Below are positions 1 through 12,800 of a DNA stretch of 64,000 bases, piece by piece (the first letter of the stretch is position 1; each line of letters begins with the position of its first letter). The stretch is taken from NCBI GenBank assembly GCA_022570795.1, contig JAKUDP010000004.1, forward strand, positions 1,736,001-1,800,000, written 5' to 3'. The notes under the pieces were generated by a model, which was given only the letters and a program-made list of their open reading frames with translations, did not search any database and had not been told where the DNA came from. The stretch comes from Sphaerulina vaccinii. Its lineage: Eukaryota; Ascomycota; Dothideomycetes; Mycosphaerellales; Mycosphaerellaceae. The translations under genes were made by a program, and so were the position numbers.

Positions 1-3000
1 GTCGTGACGATCTCATGTCTGTCTCATATACGCGTCGCCAAAGAGTGCTCAAAGGATGAGGTGTCGTGGTTGTTGGTCGATCATCAGCCTTAATATGAAG
101 GTTTAGTCTCGGAGGAGTACCCATATATGGTATGTCGAATGCTGCTCATCGTGAGTCTACATCAAATAATTCTGCATGCTCTTCGACGCCGGTCGACTCG
201 TGTGATGAGCGAGTTCCATCATCATTAATATACAATATAGTAGATGCATCAGTCTAGAGCAGGACAATGACATTGTATATGTATGTATTTGTGATCGAGC
301 CGCTGCAGGTTAAGCTTGTTTTTAGAAGTCTCTTGAGATGGCGACGTTCCGTGAGGTCGGGTTTAACATGCTGCATCAGGCATCGTGCAAGGTCAACATT
401 GGGCGTTCGTCGTTCAAAAACGCCTACTAATCTGGAGCTCGCAATAGGGCTCGTGAAGAAGCCACACAAATTGTCTTCCGGACTCCAGGCCCAAACCTTG
501 GAAGCTTCGACAATGATCGCTACACCGGCTGTACTATTGACCATCACGCCTAGCTTTTTCTTTGCACTTTGCCATGAATCGAATAACCGCCAACAACGTG
601 CTGATGACTTCCGACTCCGACCCGATATAGAACTAATGTCGGTAATGCCGTGGACTACTGAAGAAACGGTTATCCAACTGGTGTATCGAGTCTGCTCCCA
701 AAGAATGCATTGGACACCACTTCAGGTGTTGCCTTCACACTCGAGTCGATCGAGAATGCTGAAATATCGCCTCAGAGTCGATTGCCAGTGCTGCTGTACG
801 CGCATATCGTTCAGGACGCGACAGCTCGCTGCCTCTCATGATGATGATCTGCTGTACTATCAGTCCAGCTCGCTTCTCCCTGCGTGACCGTTCAGGGCTT
901 TCGGTAGACCGAAAGGATCTGTACGCCTCTGCCGTTCCGACAGCAGAAGTGGGTCTCTGGTATACCGCCTCTGCCGTCTTCTTTCGACGAAGTGCTCATG
1001 CTTTCCAAATAGTAGCGATCCAGGCAGAGTTCAAGTCTGGTAGAAGAGGAAGCGCTTTCGCCAACGGGCGCATAAGCGCTGGGTCCCTTGGCGGCCGTGG
1101 TTGGCAACATAGTTTCTTATGTCGTGCAGGGCGATGATCTTCGTGCTCGCTTGCGCAGCAAATCTGGCAGAAAATATTGTCGGTGCAACGCAGCACACGC
1201 GCGAGAAGACATCAAACGCGTGGAAGAGCGCACAACAAAGCCACAGGAACAGATCTTGGGGCTGTCGTCCGTCTTGACAAGGCGCCATACCGTGCTGCCG
1301 GCGATGTTCCCGTGGCATCCTTGCAACCTGTTCGCCCGAATGGTAAAAAGCCTGTGCTCCTGGAAGAAGAAGGGATGTTCCTTCTTTTCCGGGGAGTGTG
1401 CGCAATAGCCTTAGCCCAAACTTTCGCGATTTTGACGCCATCTTCTCCCAAGAACAACCACTTCCAATGTCAGGTCATCAACTTCGGCAGTTACTTCTGC
1501 ATACGTTTGACGGCAAGAAAATGTTCTTGCGCCCAACGGACCAATTGGACCCGTTTCAACTGCTAAGCGAGAAATCCTTGTTGGACATCAAACTCAAGCT
1601 GGACCGTCCCTCATGCCTCCAAATCTCCGTATCGTCGTCATGGCCATACGAGATTGCAGGTGCTCTAGGAATCCGCTGCGCAGGCGCCAGCGATGGGCGG
1701 ATCCAGTGGACAATGCCTGGGCTTCTGTCGACCGCCGTTTGCTCTCGGGAAAATCTGCCTGGCCAAGCGAGCAGCGTCAAGCAATAGAGGTTTGAAATCC
1801 TGCTCACTGTGTCACCAACACCAGGCGAACATCGGCGTGAAGGGCGCCTCTCTGCACGTGAGCTCCATGTGCCGGCCGTACTGCTCTCCGAACCAGACCC
1901 AGCCCAACAGGATGCGCTGGCTTTTCCTAGAGCCACTGGGAATATCGAATTTCTAGTTCCTGGGCGTGGTTGTTGATCATCTTAAGCTCTAGCTTGTCGG
2001 CAGCCAGGCTACTCACCACGCAGGGGCAATGCACGGGACTTACAGCATAGAGTGCATACGTCGAGGCTTGGATGTCGCCAAAACTCTGTACCATATTACT
2101 CACGTTTGCTGCCCGAATGGAGTAGCTGCAGCTTACCGGACTGAGTTGCTTGTTGGCGCCTGAATATCTTCCCCAGAGTCGTCGCCCTGCTTTCACTCGC
2201 TTGGTGCGCAGAGCAATATATTATACTCGTTCAGCAGGATCGGTCCGTCCTGCTGAGCTCCCGATCTGGAGGTGGGAGATCTGAGAACAAAACCCTCCGA
2301 AACACGAATTACTGGACCATCGTGCGTTGCTATGGTGGATCTCGACAGCCGTGCGAACGCCCGCGACTGGGATGTAATGCGGCACCATCCATACTGATCT
2401 ACCCGCGGACACCTTGACGAGACTTACGACTTGCTGGCGTACTCGAAGAAGCACTTCATGTGATCATGACACCCACTCGTGACATTGCTAATCGCGGCCC
2501 GAACGCGGCGTGGTGGGCGAGCTGCAGCAACAGGAAGTGGTCCAAGTCACGCCGACAGCATCAACTGCCTCGTGTCTCTCACCGAAGAAGCAGCAACGCT
2601 GCAGGATCAATGCCACAGGTGCACAGAGACGGTCCATGGCGACTAGTCCCCGCAGAGGCCCATGCCACAGCTCGTCCACCCCTACTAGCACAACCGGGCT
2701 TCAACGGCCATCTTGCAGCCAATCCCATGAGGTGAGCGTGCGATGTGACAGGGTACTTGGAAGTGGGTTCCCACCCGGGCCCCATCAGAGTCAAGCTACT
2801 GTCTAGCCTTGTCGGAGGGGTTAGACCCGCTCCATATGTCTACACTTCATGATCGCTACTACACTCTAGGGTCTTCTCGGCAGGATGACGGACGTTTCTT
2901 CGTTTGTGGTGGACGATACTCGTCTATTGCTTAACCGCACTTTCGGTGCCTCCCGCTAACTAAAGACCGACCTCGCCTGCCTATACCCAGCATCTGCTGT

Positions 3001-3810
3001 TTGAGGTCTGATGCTTGCAACACCACCTCACCGTCTCTGGCCATCAAGATTAAGGAACGTACCACAAGCTCACCATACCCGCCGACTCTTCGCGCCTAAT
3101 CAGAGCGCAATCAATCGATCATCTATCTGCTTCAGCACGATCCGACTGTGTGGTACTGGACGCTGGCTTCTGATAGCATTGCTCAGTTCCAGTTCTTGTG
3201 GAGGCACACCGAAGCACACCTTGTCGTCGCGAGCGCACTACCGTTAGTTCAGACAAGAACCCTGTACAGCCTCCTCGAGCCTCGAACGCCTTCCAGCAGG
3301 ATCCACTTTTGTGCAAGTCCTTCACAGGTCCGATTCTTGAAGTACCTGACCGGCTTTATCGTCAGCCACAATCTACGCAACTCCCACATCCATTCCTTCA
3401 CAAAGTCGAAGCTGCTATACTTTATTCAATCGATCCAGTCATATCGCGGAATCGTCGCGGGCCGTCCAGTACTTGCGAGCATACCATCGTTTCATACAGT
3501 CCTTACGACATCCTAGCTATCGTCACTCCTTCACGAAGCCGTCGGGCATACTGGACGCTTTCGACACTCCAATTCAGAACTACCAGGGCGGCATTGTCGA
3601 TTCGATTCGATTGATGGATGTTATTTCGCATTGCATCAGGTCTATGTAGATGCACCTTGGCAACCATCGTTGAGAGACTGTGTTTGAAGCCAACAGCGTC
3701 ATTTCGACAGCAGTAGTCGCGTATCCGACGACTTCGGTAAGTCGGCAGCAAAGTCATGTAGCAAGCATTATGCTGACCACAGATCCAAGGGCGTTGAGTA
3801 GATCTCGCAG
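1..3810. other. 3.8-kb stretch without a supportable gene
   Basis: Both strands contain only short, mutually overlapping frames with basic, Arg/Ser-rich translations of the sort seen in non-coding GC-balanced DNA. Around 1250-1620 two plus-strand frames in succession give moderately protein-like translations. No splice sites join them cleanly and I recognise no family, so they could be decayed coding sequence. The last few hundred bases (about 3400-3810) would be promoter and leader of the homeobox gene. I see no RNA gene, terminal repeat or array. Confidence 0.5.
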
Positions 3811-5635
3811 ATGCTTCAAGAACGATACAGGGTGCCATTATCGCCGCCGAACTCTCCGCGTATGTCGGACGCAGCGACCAAGTCAAGCGATCACAAGTAC
3901 CAGCAGGTGCCGCAACGGCCCTACGAACGGCTTGGTACCGTACAGGAGCTCGATCAATCGTACGCTTACAACCAGACGCACTCCTCACTGCGACACGACA
4001 GCGGAGCCTTCCAGTCACGGCACTTCTCGCGAACTTCAGCTGCACCAGATCAGCACACTCCCAGCATTGACCATGCGTCCTACCATGGTTCAGCTCCAGA
4101 GAGCCCAGGCGACCGGTTAACACCTCGATCTCCAGCATCAATCTCGCGAGACCAGCTAAATGACGACGATGAACTGGTCGACGATGGTGAAGACGATCAA
4201 GAAGAAGATGATGACAGCGGGAAGCCAATGACAGCCGCAGAGTTGCGCGCAGCCAAGCGAAAGATGAAGCGATTCAGGTTCGTGACAGAGATCTTCATTC
4301 TTGACCCACCGGGAATTAGCATTAACAATTCGTAGACTTACGCACAACCAAACGCGGTTTCTGATGAGTGAGTTCGCGCGCCAGGCACACCCAGATGCAG
4401 CTCATCGCGAACGACTATCGAGAGAGATTCCTGGCCTCAGCGCTAGACAGGTACAGGTCTGGTTCCAGAATCGGTACGTTTGAATGTTGTTCCAGGAATA
4501 AAGAGTACTACTTACACTGTGAATAGTCGAGCGAAACTAAAGAGGCTCACGAATGACGATCGAGAAAGAATGCTACGGTCGAGAGCACTGCCTGCAGACT
4601 TCGACACAACTCAAGCATTGCACTCTCCTTTTGGCGCGCAAGCGTCGTCGATGGGAGCGTCCATGTCATCAGTGGGAGCCTATGGGTATAGTGACAGCGT
4701 CCGGCCGCTCACACTTGATACGCTGCGGCGCGTGCCTGACTACGAACACTACACCCAGCAGTATGCCAGTCCGACAGGCGTCAGTCCCGCCCTGAGCGCC
4801 TTCGGATTCACTCCACCACATTCAGCTTCGGATCATTTATCGCCAGGATCTGTAGCGAGCAGCATGTCTCCATATGTGCTACAGCCCTCTGGAGCTTACG
4901 ACGCCTCAAGACGACCACCGACGGGCCTTCCAACTGTCAGCAACACTTCATACCCATCGCAAACGTCATATCCATCGCAACAACCGTACAATCATCGCCC
5001 GCCTATTCATGAGCGGCTGGGACGCACCATGGGTGAGCCAATGGGCTCTCCACTACGCTCCAGTGTCTCGTACGCAGGCCTGACGAGCGCCAGCGCACAG
5101 CCTCGCCATATTCCCGAGCGAGCAGCTTCCTTCTCTGATCACACATACAACCACCAACGACCACAGCTACAAAATACGAGCAGCCCCAGTGCCGGTGATC
5201 CAGGGCCATACGGCCTGGGCTTCTCATGTTAGTCCCGAAACTTCTTTAGGCTTGCAAGCCGCGTACTAATTTCCGCCAGACTCCCAAGTACCCGCGTACC
5301 AACAGACAGAGCAGCAGGCTCAGCAGCATATGCCGGGTGCCTCTCAACCGACGGAAGCACAACAATACCGAAGACCGTCGCCCTCGATGTACGCTCAGTA
5401 TCCTCCGTCGAGCCTTGCAGGTCAATACTCGAGCTATGGCGCGCAATATCCGGAAAGCTACCAGAACACATACACTCAGCATGGGCAAGTCACAGAGCCA
5501 GTGTCTCAGACAACAACACAACAGCCAGGCTATCAAGCTGTAGCTGGCGCATCGCAGCCATACATGCAAGTCAGTGGTGCGAGTGGGCATCGAGTCACAG
5601 ATCATCAGAGCAGCGGAATGCCACCTTCGTACTGA
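3811..5635 (+). CDS. Homeobox transcription factor (HTF1/MoHOX2-like), four exons
   Basis: Nuclear DNA-binding regulator of 553 aa. Exons are 3811-4277, 4336-4473, 4527-5227 and 5280-5635; all introns are GT-AG, 52-58 nt, and the spliced length is an exact multiple of three. The homeodomain spans roughly residues 150-210 and is assembled only after splicing introns 1 and 2; its recognition helix reads QVQVWFQNRRAKLKR. An acidic run of Asp/Glu precedes it. The tail is rich in Ser, Pro, Tyr and Gln, as in activation regions. The homeodomain resembles the filamentous-fungal group that includes HTF1/MoHOX2, which controls conidium formation in Magnaporthe and Fusarium; that name is from memory. 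A second in-frame ATG at 3862 (MSDAATK) is an equally plausible start. Confidence 0.88.
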
Positions 5636-8600
5636 GAATGACGGGAAAGACAGCTTGATATCTTACCAGAGACTTGTAATTTGGAGCTCAGCACGCACTG
5701 ATGGCCGAAAGTCACGGCAGTAGAGACGACGATGTACAATACGGACGCGACGAGAGACGCCTACGGCTCTGCCCGGAAGCCAGCTTGAAGACACAGGCAT
5801 CAAGCACTTCCTTTAGGCCAGATTCGGTTTGTCTACGAACATACCCGGATCAACACAGAGCGTGTTGTTGGGCGTCACAGCAGTGTTTCTCAACAACTTG
5901 CGCATACCCACTTCGCATTTTTCGACCTCGCCATAGATTGGATGGCATTCACTGGGTTCATGGAAAGCATAGCTAACTTTTAGTAGAGAAGAAGGACAAA
6001 CGATACTCAAAGTCTACGAACTCTACTCCCTGCTCTTTCTACTTCTCAGAATCTCTGCACTGCAGACCTTCTCAGTTTCACTTCACATCTCCGCAGTCAT
6101 CTCTGGCTATACCACGGCCAAGCCTTTTCACATACGCATACCAGCGCACCATGTAACATCACCTATAGCACTACCATCTAGTCGGATCTGTATTCATCCT
6201 CTCGTGTTATGAAACAGTCTACTGGTGTGTAGACACATCGATCCCGGAGTTCTCGACGCTTCTTCTGACGACTAACGAAGTCGGCCCGTCAAACAAGATC
6301 GTTGGCCGTGCCGAGCAAGCGATGTGATACATCTTGCTTTTCTGTGAAGAAACGGACATTTTAGTGATGCAAGGGATACAACGTGGCTGTCGCACTTACC
6401 GCGCGCTTATTTCGACGACAGTAGACAGGTCTGGCTACCGGTGTGCACTCCGAAGACCAAGCTACTTATGATTGACCGGTGGAGGGCCACGAGACAGACA
6501 GTGGAGTGGAGAGACTTTCATGTGTCAAAGACTAGCTATGCGCGGGGTTGGTTGAGGTTGAGCGAGCTAAGGGGGAAGAGAGAAGAAACTGGCAGACGTG
6601 AGCAATTGTTTCAGTGAAAGAACTCCTCTCAGTTCGATCTCTGCACAAAGATCAAACGCAAGTACAAGCATTATTGGTGAGGTTGCGTGCAGAGCAGAGT
6701 CGGCACTCTCATCGTCAACTGTTCAGGACAGTGAAAAAGAGCTTATGCTGATGGTGTGTAGCATTCGATGTTAAGCAATGTCAACTCCGCAATGGCAACC
6801 TTGTCCACATCGTCGCTAATGTACCATTGCTAGCCCCTCTTGACGAAGGTTTCGATGAGCGCCCGAGCGCGTATGCAGGAAGATGCAGACCTTCTCCAGT
6901 CTGTTCCGCGAAGAATGGTTGTCGCTTGCTTTAGGGGGTCAGTCAGAGCTGCTAGTAGTCGACAATCTCCTCGTCCTTGACACGGTGGACGCCCGAGCGT
7001 CTCGATTCAGTAATGTTGAGTGAACGAATAGGGTCCCAGGCCACGTTTCTTACGCTCGAGTATACCAAGATCGGTAGTTCTAAGGGTACGCCTTCGGCGA
7101 TGAAAGGAGTCACTACTCTGGCGCTTTCTTCAAGAGACGGAGAAGGGTGTCCGTGCTCGCGATAGAAGCATAAAGGTGGCTATCAGCTGCCTGTTCAGAT
7201 ACTGTGGGCCTCTGTCGAACACGACACTGTGTATGCTATCGAGAAGCATGCCTCGAGACACGATATGATCTGCACCCTGCCCTCGCACATCTCGAGCTGG
7301 TCATGTGGAACAGACGCTTCGAGGAGGATATGGTGCTGCGCGGAGCAGACATTTGGCACACTGCTTGGGCTGTTGGAAGGAAATGGCCCATGGTGTACCG
7401 AAGACTGTTATCTCGTCAGCTCAATCGTCCATATACCACTCTGAGACGAATTGTAGGTCATCGCACCATCTCCGCGTCTGCTGACTCCCCGAATCATACT
7501 CCTGGGTCAACTTCCGCTCGGTGTTGGACCTTGACTTAGCCAATGCCCCAGCTCGGAGCCGATCAAGTGCGTGGCCACAGATCGTTCTATGTTGACCTTA
7601 CCCAAGGCACTGCAGCGATGGACATATGCTCGACCTGCTGGATGTGTGAAGGCAGTTGCGATGGAAGCCTCGAGAGAAGCTGCTCTTGGATTGCCTGAAC
7701 ACGTACGCCACGAGCTTTACTAGTTCTCCTTCCGACTGCGCCGTCCAGAGACGCTTCTGTCATCCAATCGAGAGTATAGCGATGTCAAAGACAAGTAGGC
7801 TCGTAATCAAATTGGCCTGCCCGGTACTCGATCGCTTCTCGGAGTTCGAGCTTGAATTGAGAGAGTTGGCTTGATGCTGTACCAAGGAGGACTATGTCAT
7901 TGACTCGAACTATTAATCGTCCGTACGTTCGAACAATAGCCTGCTGGTCGCCAGACATAGAAGGATGTGAGGTTGTCGGACGGCGATGCTGGAAGAGATG
8001 CGTGAGTAATACGACCACAAGCCTTCAGAGCGACCAGTTGCATCCTGGGCATTGCGGACCGAGTTTATACCTAGCGATATGTTTCAGATCGTCGGGCATG
8101 AACGATCCTAAGCTACATGTCATTTCAGCTGAGAACTTTCCGTCTTGCTGTGACCAAAGACTGAGCTAGACGTGTGAGCATCGATCTGGGACTACCCTCT
8201 GGCTGGGTGAAGTTGAGCATACCAAGACCACTGGCAAGGTCATCCTTTGTCAGCAAATGGCTGTGTTGCATGTGAGAACCATGACAGGAACAAGCTCCTT
8301 CTAGTGCGGCTCCTGGGAAGCATTGCCGTCGGTCCGAAGCCACTACGGCAAGTAGTTCCCAGGATGCCGGTTTCACGCGGGCAACTTTTTTCGTCCAGCT
8401 TTCGTGTTTGTCAGGTGTGTGATCATATGTGACACGTTGCTCGGTGTGGAAAGCTGGTCGGTGTCGAGATCAGGATGAGGAGAGAAGCGGGTAACACGGT
8501 AGCGGAAGCCTTGGGCATGTCCTTTACTCAGCATCACTTCCGTTTGCCCCATTTGCTCCCAAGGTTACGTGGAAAAGCTCCGGCGAGCCGAACCAGGCAT

Positions 8601-9892
8601 CGCCAGCTTTGAGACTTTGCATAGCCAGTCGCCGAGCGTGAATTCCTTTGCAGTGTGCGCCGGCATGCTCAGCTCCTAGCATTCTGCGCAGAACTCAGGC
8701 TATCCTCGGCTGGCATCCGGTGCAAGAGGAGGAGATGTGGCGGAGGGTGGCGTGAATGTTCGTTGCCAGCCAATAGAACGTCATCGACAGCGGCAGAGCA
8801 GCATCACTTATGCATGAAACTGCATGAAGCCGCATCCTTTAATGCGTCACAAAGATTGAGTCATCCTGTCTTGCATGTGGGATGAATAATTGCTCGTTAG
8901 TGTGAGTGTGTCGGTGCTGTTGAGACACACAAATGCCAATTCGCACAGTTACGGAGAGACTCGCAGGTGGGCTGTGATCGGTCCAGCTTGGTCGAATGTG
9001 TGGGAAGGAAAGCATTCGCCGGTCCTGTGGCCGTATGCGAGAATTGGGAGGTGGAGTTGGAGGAACAAACAAGACGCGGGAGGTCGAAATCGTTGCGATT
9101 GTTGCCGAACCCAACAAAGACCAATGCGAACAGCGAACGGCTCGCTAGCCAGCGGTGTGCGACCAGAGTACTGGTCTAACTCTCAGCTACTCAGGCAAGG
9201 TATACGTTGGACAACCCAGAATAGTATAAGGCCATTGTGCGCCCAGAGGCTGTGAGGTAAGGAGAAGATGTCGCCTCAACGCAGGAGCAAGCGGTCTGGC
9301 AAACAACGTGCCTGCTGCCCCATAGCAACGTGTTGGAGCGTGGATTAATGTATCGCAATGAGATGAGTCGAGTCTTGTAATTGTGTGTAGCATGGGTCGA
9401 GTAGAGACAGTGAAGGAAATGTGAGGATGTCTTAAAATGACTTTGAGGTGCTGCCAAGCACGGCTCATCGCCCCTGTTACCTCTCTGAAAGATTTTGTCT
9501 CTCTTCCTTTCCATCAACACAATACACCACGTAGTGTATTAATTGTGTGTATCAACCAGATACCTCCTCTCCCCTCACCGACCCTTAGTTTCTCGCATTT
9601 GCAGAACTGGGCCTTCGATATCCTCTCCGGACGTCGTCACCACCCCGTGCATCTGCACTTCGATAGACACGACACTCGCTGCACTCACTTCGAAGTGTTC
9701 GCGCAACCTCGCCATCCCTTCGGCATCAAATAATCTCGAGCTCCTGATTCCCGCGAACAAACGAGAGCAGGTCTTTCCGCCTCCCTCCTGTCCAGCGAAC
9801 TACCTTCCTTTCACGACAACCTCGAAAAACTTTCGCCGCAACTTTCGCCGCATACGACTACGGCGATTGCACGTGGACTAACCGACCAACTC
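5636..9892. other. 4.2-kb gene-poor stretch and eIF4G promoter/leader
   Basis: No reading frame here has a convincing protein or consistent splice sites. The first few hundred bases should be 3' UTR of the homeobox gene. The last 400 bases (about 9480-9890) are rich in C and T on the plus strand, as is common just upstream of highly expressed fungal genes, and form the likely promoter and leader of eIF4G. I found no tRNA-like or tandem structure by eye. Confidence 0.5.
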
Positions 9893-12800
9893 ATGACAAG
9901 CGCGATTCCAAGGGACGCATCAGTTCCAGTCACCGCCAACACGCCTTCCACAACCGCCAGTACGAATTCTTCGCTGCCGCAAGCTGTGTCTTCACAGCCC
10001 GGAGTGAAGTCGTACGCCCGCGCCGCTACCAACACCACGGCGACTCCACCTACATTGGCTGGAGCCTCCGCGCCCGCACACAATGCAGCAAAGCCAACAG
10101 ACGCTCAAATGAACGGCTCGATGGCACAAGGAGGCTCTCAGCAAGCAAACAACGGCGCCTCGAACGGTACCTCGAGCAACATGGATCACAGCCGGAAGCC
10201 CTCTCGCGTTATCGACGCCGGTGGCGCATCAGGCAATTATCCGAACGGAGGTCCTGTGGGCCAGAATGGAAATCGCCCAGCAATCAGCTTCGGCTCGATG
10301 AATGCTCAGGGCGGCGAACACGGTGGTCCACCATTCCAGACGCAGAGTGCTTCGTTGCAACAGCCGCGTCAGGACCCACGCGCCACTTCACCTACACATT
10401 CACCATCCCCGATCCCTCAGCCAGCAGCCAGCGGTGGTCGCCCGCCGTCAAATCTGCCAAATCAGAACAATGGCGGACTTGCATTCGGAAGTCTTCCAGC
10501 TGACACCGAGACTGTAAGTCATAGACATAACCTGGCCATCCAGCCATCACATGATTGGCGCGCGGAACTGACTTCGAACTTTCAGATGCGCGGCCACAGC
10601 CACATCCCGTCAAGTAACGTACCAGCACACGAGCGACGACCATCTTCACAGTCCATGCAGAGTGAGTTGAGCAACCAAGGCATGCGACCCGGCTTTCCAC
10701 CACAAGGCCGCGGCAGTGGCCGAGGTCAACAATTCACTCCTGGGCAGCCATTTATGGGCTCACCTGGCGCTCAGTACCGCAACCTGCAAGGCCAACCGCC
10801 ACGCAACACATTTGGCAACCAACAGCAATTCGGTCCACAAGCACCTGGATCGCCATATGGACGACCAGCAGCACGAGCGAGCCCAGTTCCGATGAACGCT
10901 CAACCACAAATGTCCAACATGGGCGCTGGTCAGCAAATGCATTACCAGCAACACGGCTACCCCATGCAACACCAAGTAATTACACCCTCTCTCATTCCTG
11001 CTTTTACGACAAGTGTGCGCTCTCATTCAACGGTGCCGATCCGACAGGTCAGCTCCAACGCGAGTGACAAGCCGGACAGCCCGCTGCAAGAGAGTGTGCC
11101 GTTTTGCGCTGCGAAACTGTCACCTAAATCGCAACCTACTAATAAACTCTCGAACGACACTCTGACACCTTTGCAGCAGCAGCAGATGTACGGCATGCCG
11201 TCCTACGATCCATCGCAGGGCTATTATGCTCCATATCCCCAGTACAATCAGTACTACCAGCAGCCACCGCAGAGCCCTCGGCCTGGCTACCCCAGCCCAT
11301 TCGCAGGCGCTGGCGGTCCTGGCATGCAACCACCCTTCCATCCAGGACACTCAGCCCCGTCCATGGCGCGCACACCTTCACAGGCATCTGAACGTCCAGG
11401 TTCGAGTCTCAGCCACCCACAGACACCCGCACAGTCCACACCGATGCCCTCGTCTGGCACGCCTGTTCCCTCGACCCCATCGAGCGCTTTCCAGCGTCCT
11501 GTCAAAAAGAGCAATGCGATCAAAATTACTGATGCGAACGGCAATCCTCTCAACTTTGCGAATGCGAAACCACCGACCCCCGCTCAGACACCTTCGCAAG
11601 GCCCTGTCATTGTCGGATCCACTCCAAATGCACCCACTCCTCCACCACGAGCCATCAGCAACAACCACAATCGCGCTGAGAGCAAGAGCGCGCAGTCTGA
11701 AGATGCCGCAAAGGTCAAGAATGCTTTCGCTGAGCAAGTCAGGCGTAAGCAGGAAGAAGACAAGCGTGCTGCGCAAGAGGCTGACTCGGCCAAGTCGAAG
11801 GATGTCTCTGACAAGGCCGCAGAGAGCAAGAAGGCTGAGGATGCTGCTGCGACCCAGGCCAAGGAGGCTGCTGCTGAGGCCGAGAAGGGAGCCGCAAAAG
11901 CTGCTACTGACAAGAAGGCTGAAGAGGACGCACAAGCTTCGAAGAAGGCTGCTGAAGACGACGAAGCTGAAAAGGCTCGCAAGCAGAAAGAAGAGGACGA
12001 ACGTTTCGAGCGCGAGATCGCCGAGATGGAGGCAAAGGAGAAGGAGGAAGAAGAGCGTGAGCGTGCCTACGCAGAAAAGAAGGCTAAGGAGAAGGCTGAG
12101 AAGGAAGCTCAGGCCAAAGCCAATCTGGATGCTGAGCTCAAGCGTCAAGAGCGTGAAGCTGAAGAGCGCGAGGAGGCCCGTGAGCGCGAGCGCGAAGAGG
12201 CACAGAAGAAGTCGGCTGAGACTGACGATGAGGCCAAGGCCATGTTCGCGTCGCTCAAGAAGACCACTCTTGGTCCTCAAGGCGCCTCTTCTGCCGGTAC
12301 TGAGACTCCTACCTCCGAGAAGGATACTGAAGAACCTGCTGAGGCAACGCCTACGACAGCCGCACCACGTGCTGGCGCACAGAAGCCAAAGCCTGCTCAC
12401 CTGAAGCTGGAGACCAACAAACCAGTAGAGCGCGCCGAGCCCACTCCTGGTATGCAAGCACTCAAGTCTTCTCGCTTCCTCGAGATCAAGGAGGAGGCCA
12501 AGTATCCAGACGGATTCAAGTCACCTAACCCTGCTCTCAACCCTGCTGGCGGTCGTAAAGGCCACGCATACAACAAAGAGTTCTTGTTGCAGTTCCAGAA
12601 CGTCTTCAAGGAGAAGCCATCTGTGGATTGGGACCAAAAGGTCAAGGACACACTTGGACCTGGCGACGACTCTGCCCGTACACCTGCTCGTACACCATCT
12701 AACATGGGTTCACGACAAGGTTCACGAGGAGGACAGCCATTCGGCGGCCCTATGGGCGGCGCGATGGGTAGCTTCGCTGGTCCCATGGGAACTGGCAATG

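Noticed and set aside
1250..1790. Two successive plus-strand frames with protein-like translation (for example LQPVRPNGKKPVLLEEEGMF)
   Set aside because: No family recognised, no splice sites joining them, and competing frames on the other strand; not enough to call a gene or a pseudogene.
3503..4228. 241-codon minus-strand frame
   Set aside because: Antisense to the homeobox exon 1; Arg/His-rich translation without domain.
11226..12457. Long frames of 359-392 codons on both strands within eIF4G
   Set aside because: Shadows of the Lys/Glu-rich repeat region; compositions (Arg/Leu/Ser) are frame artefacts.
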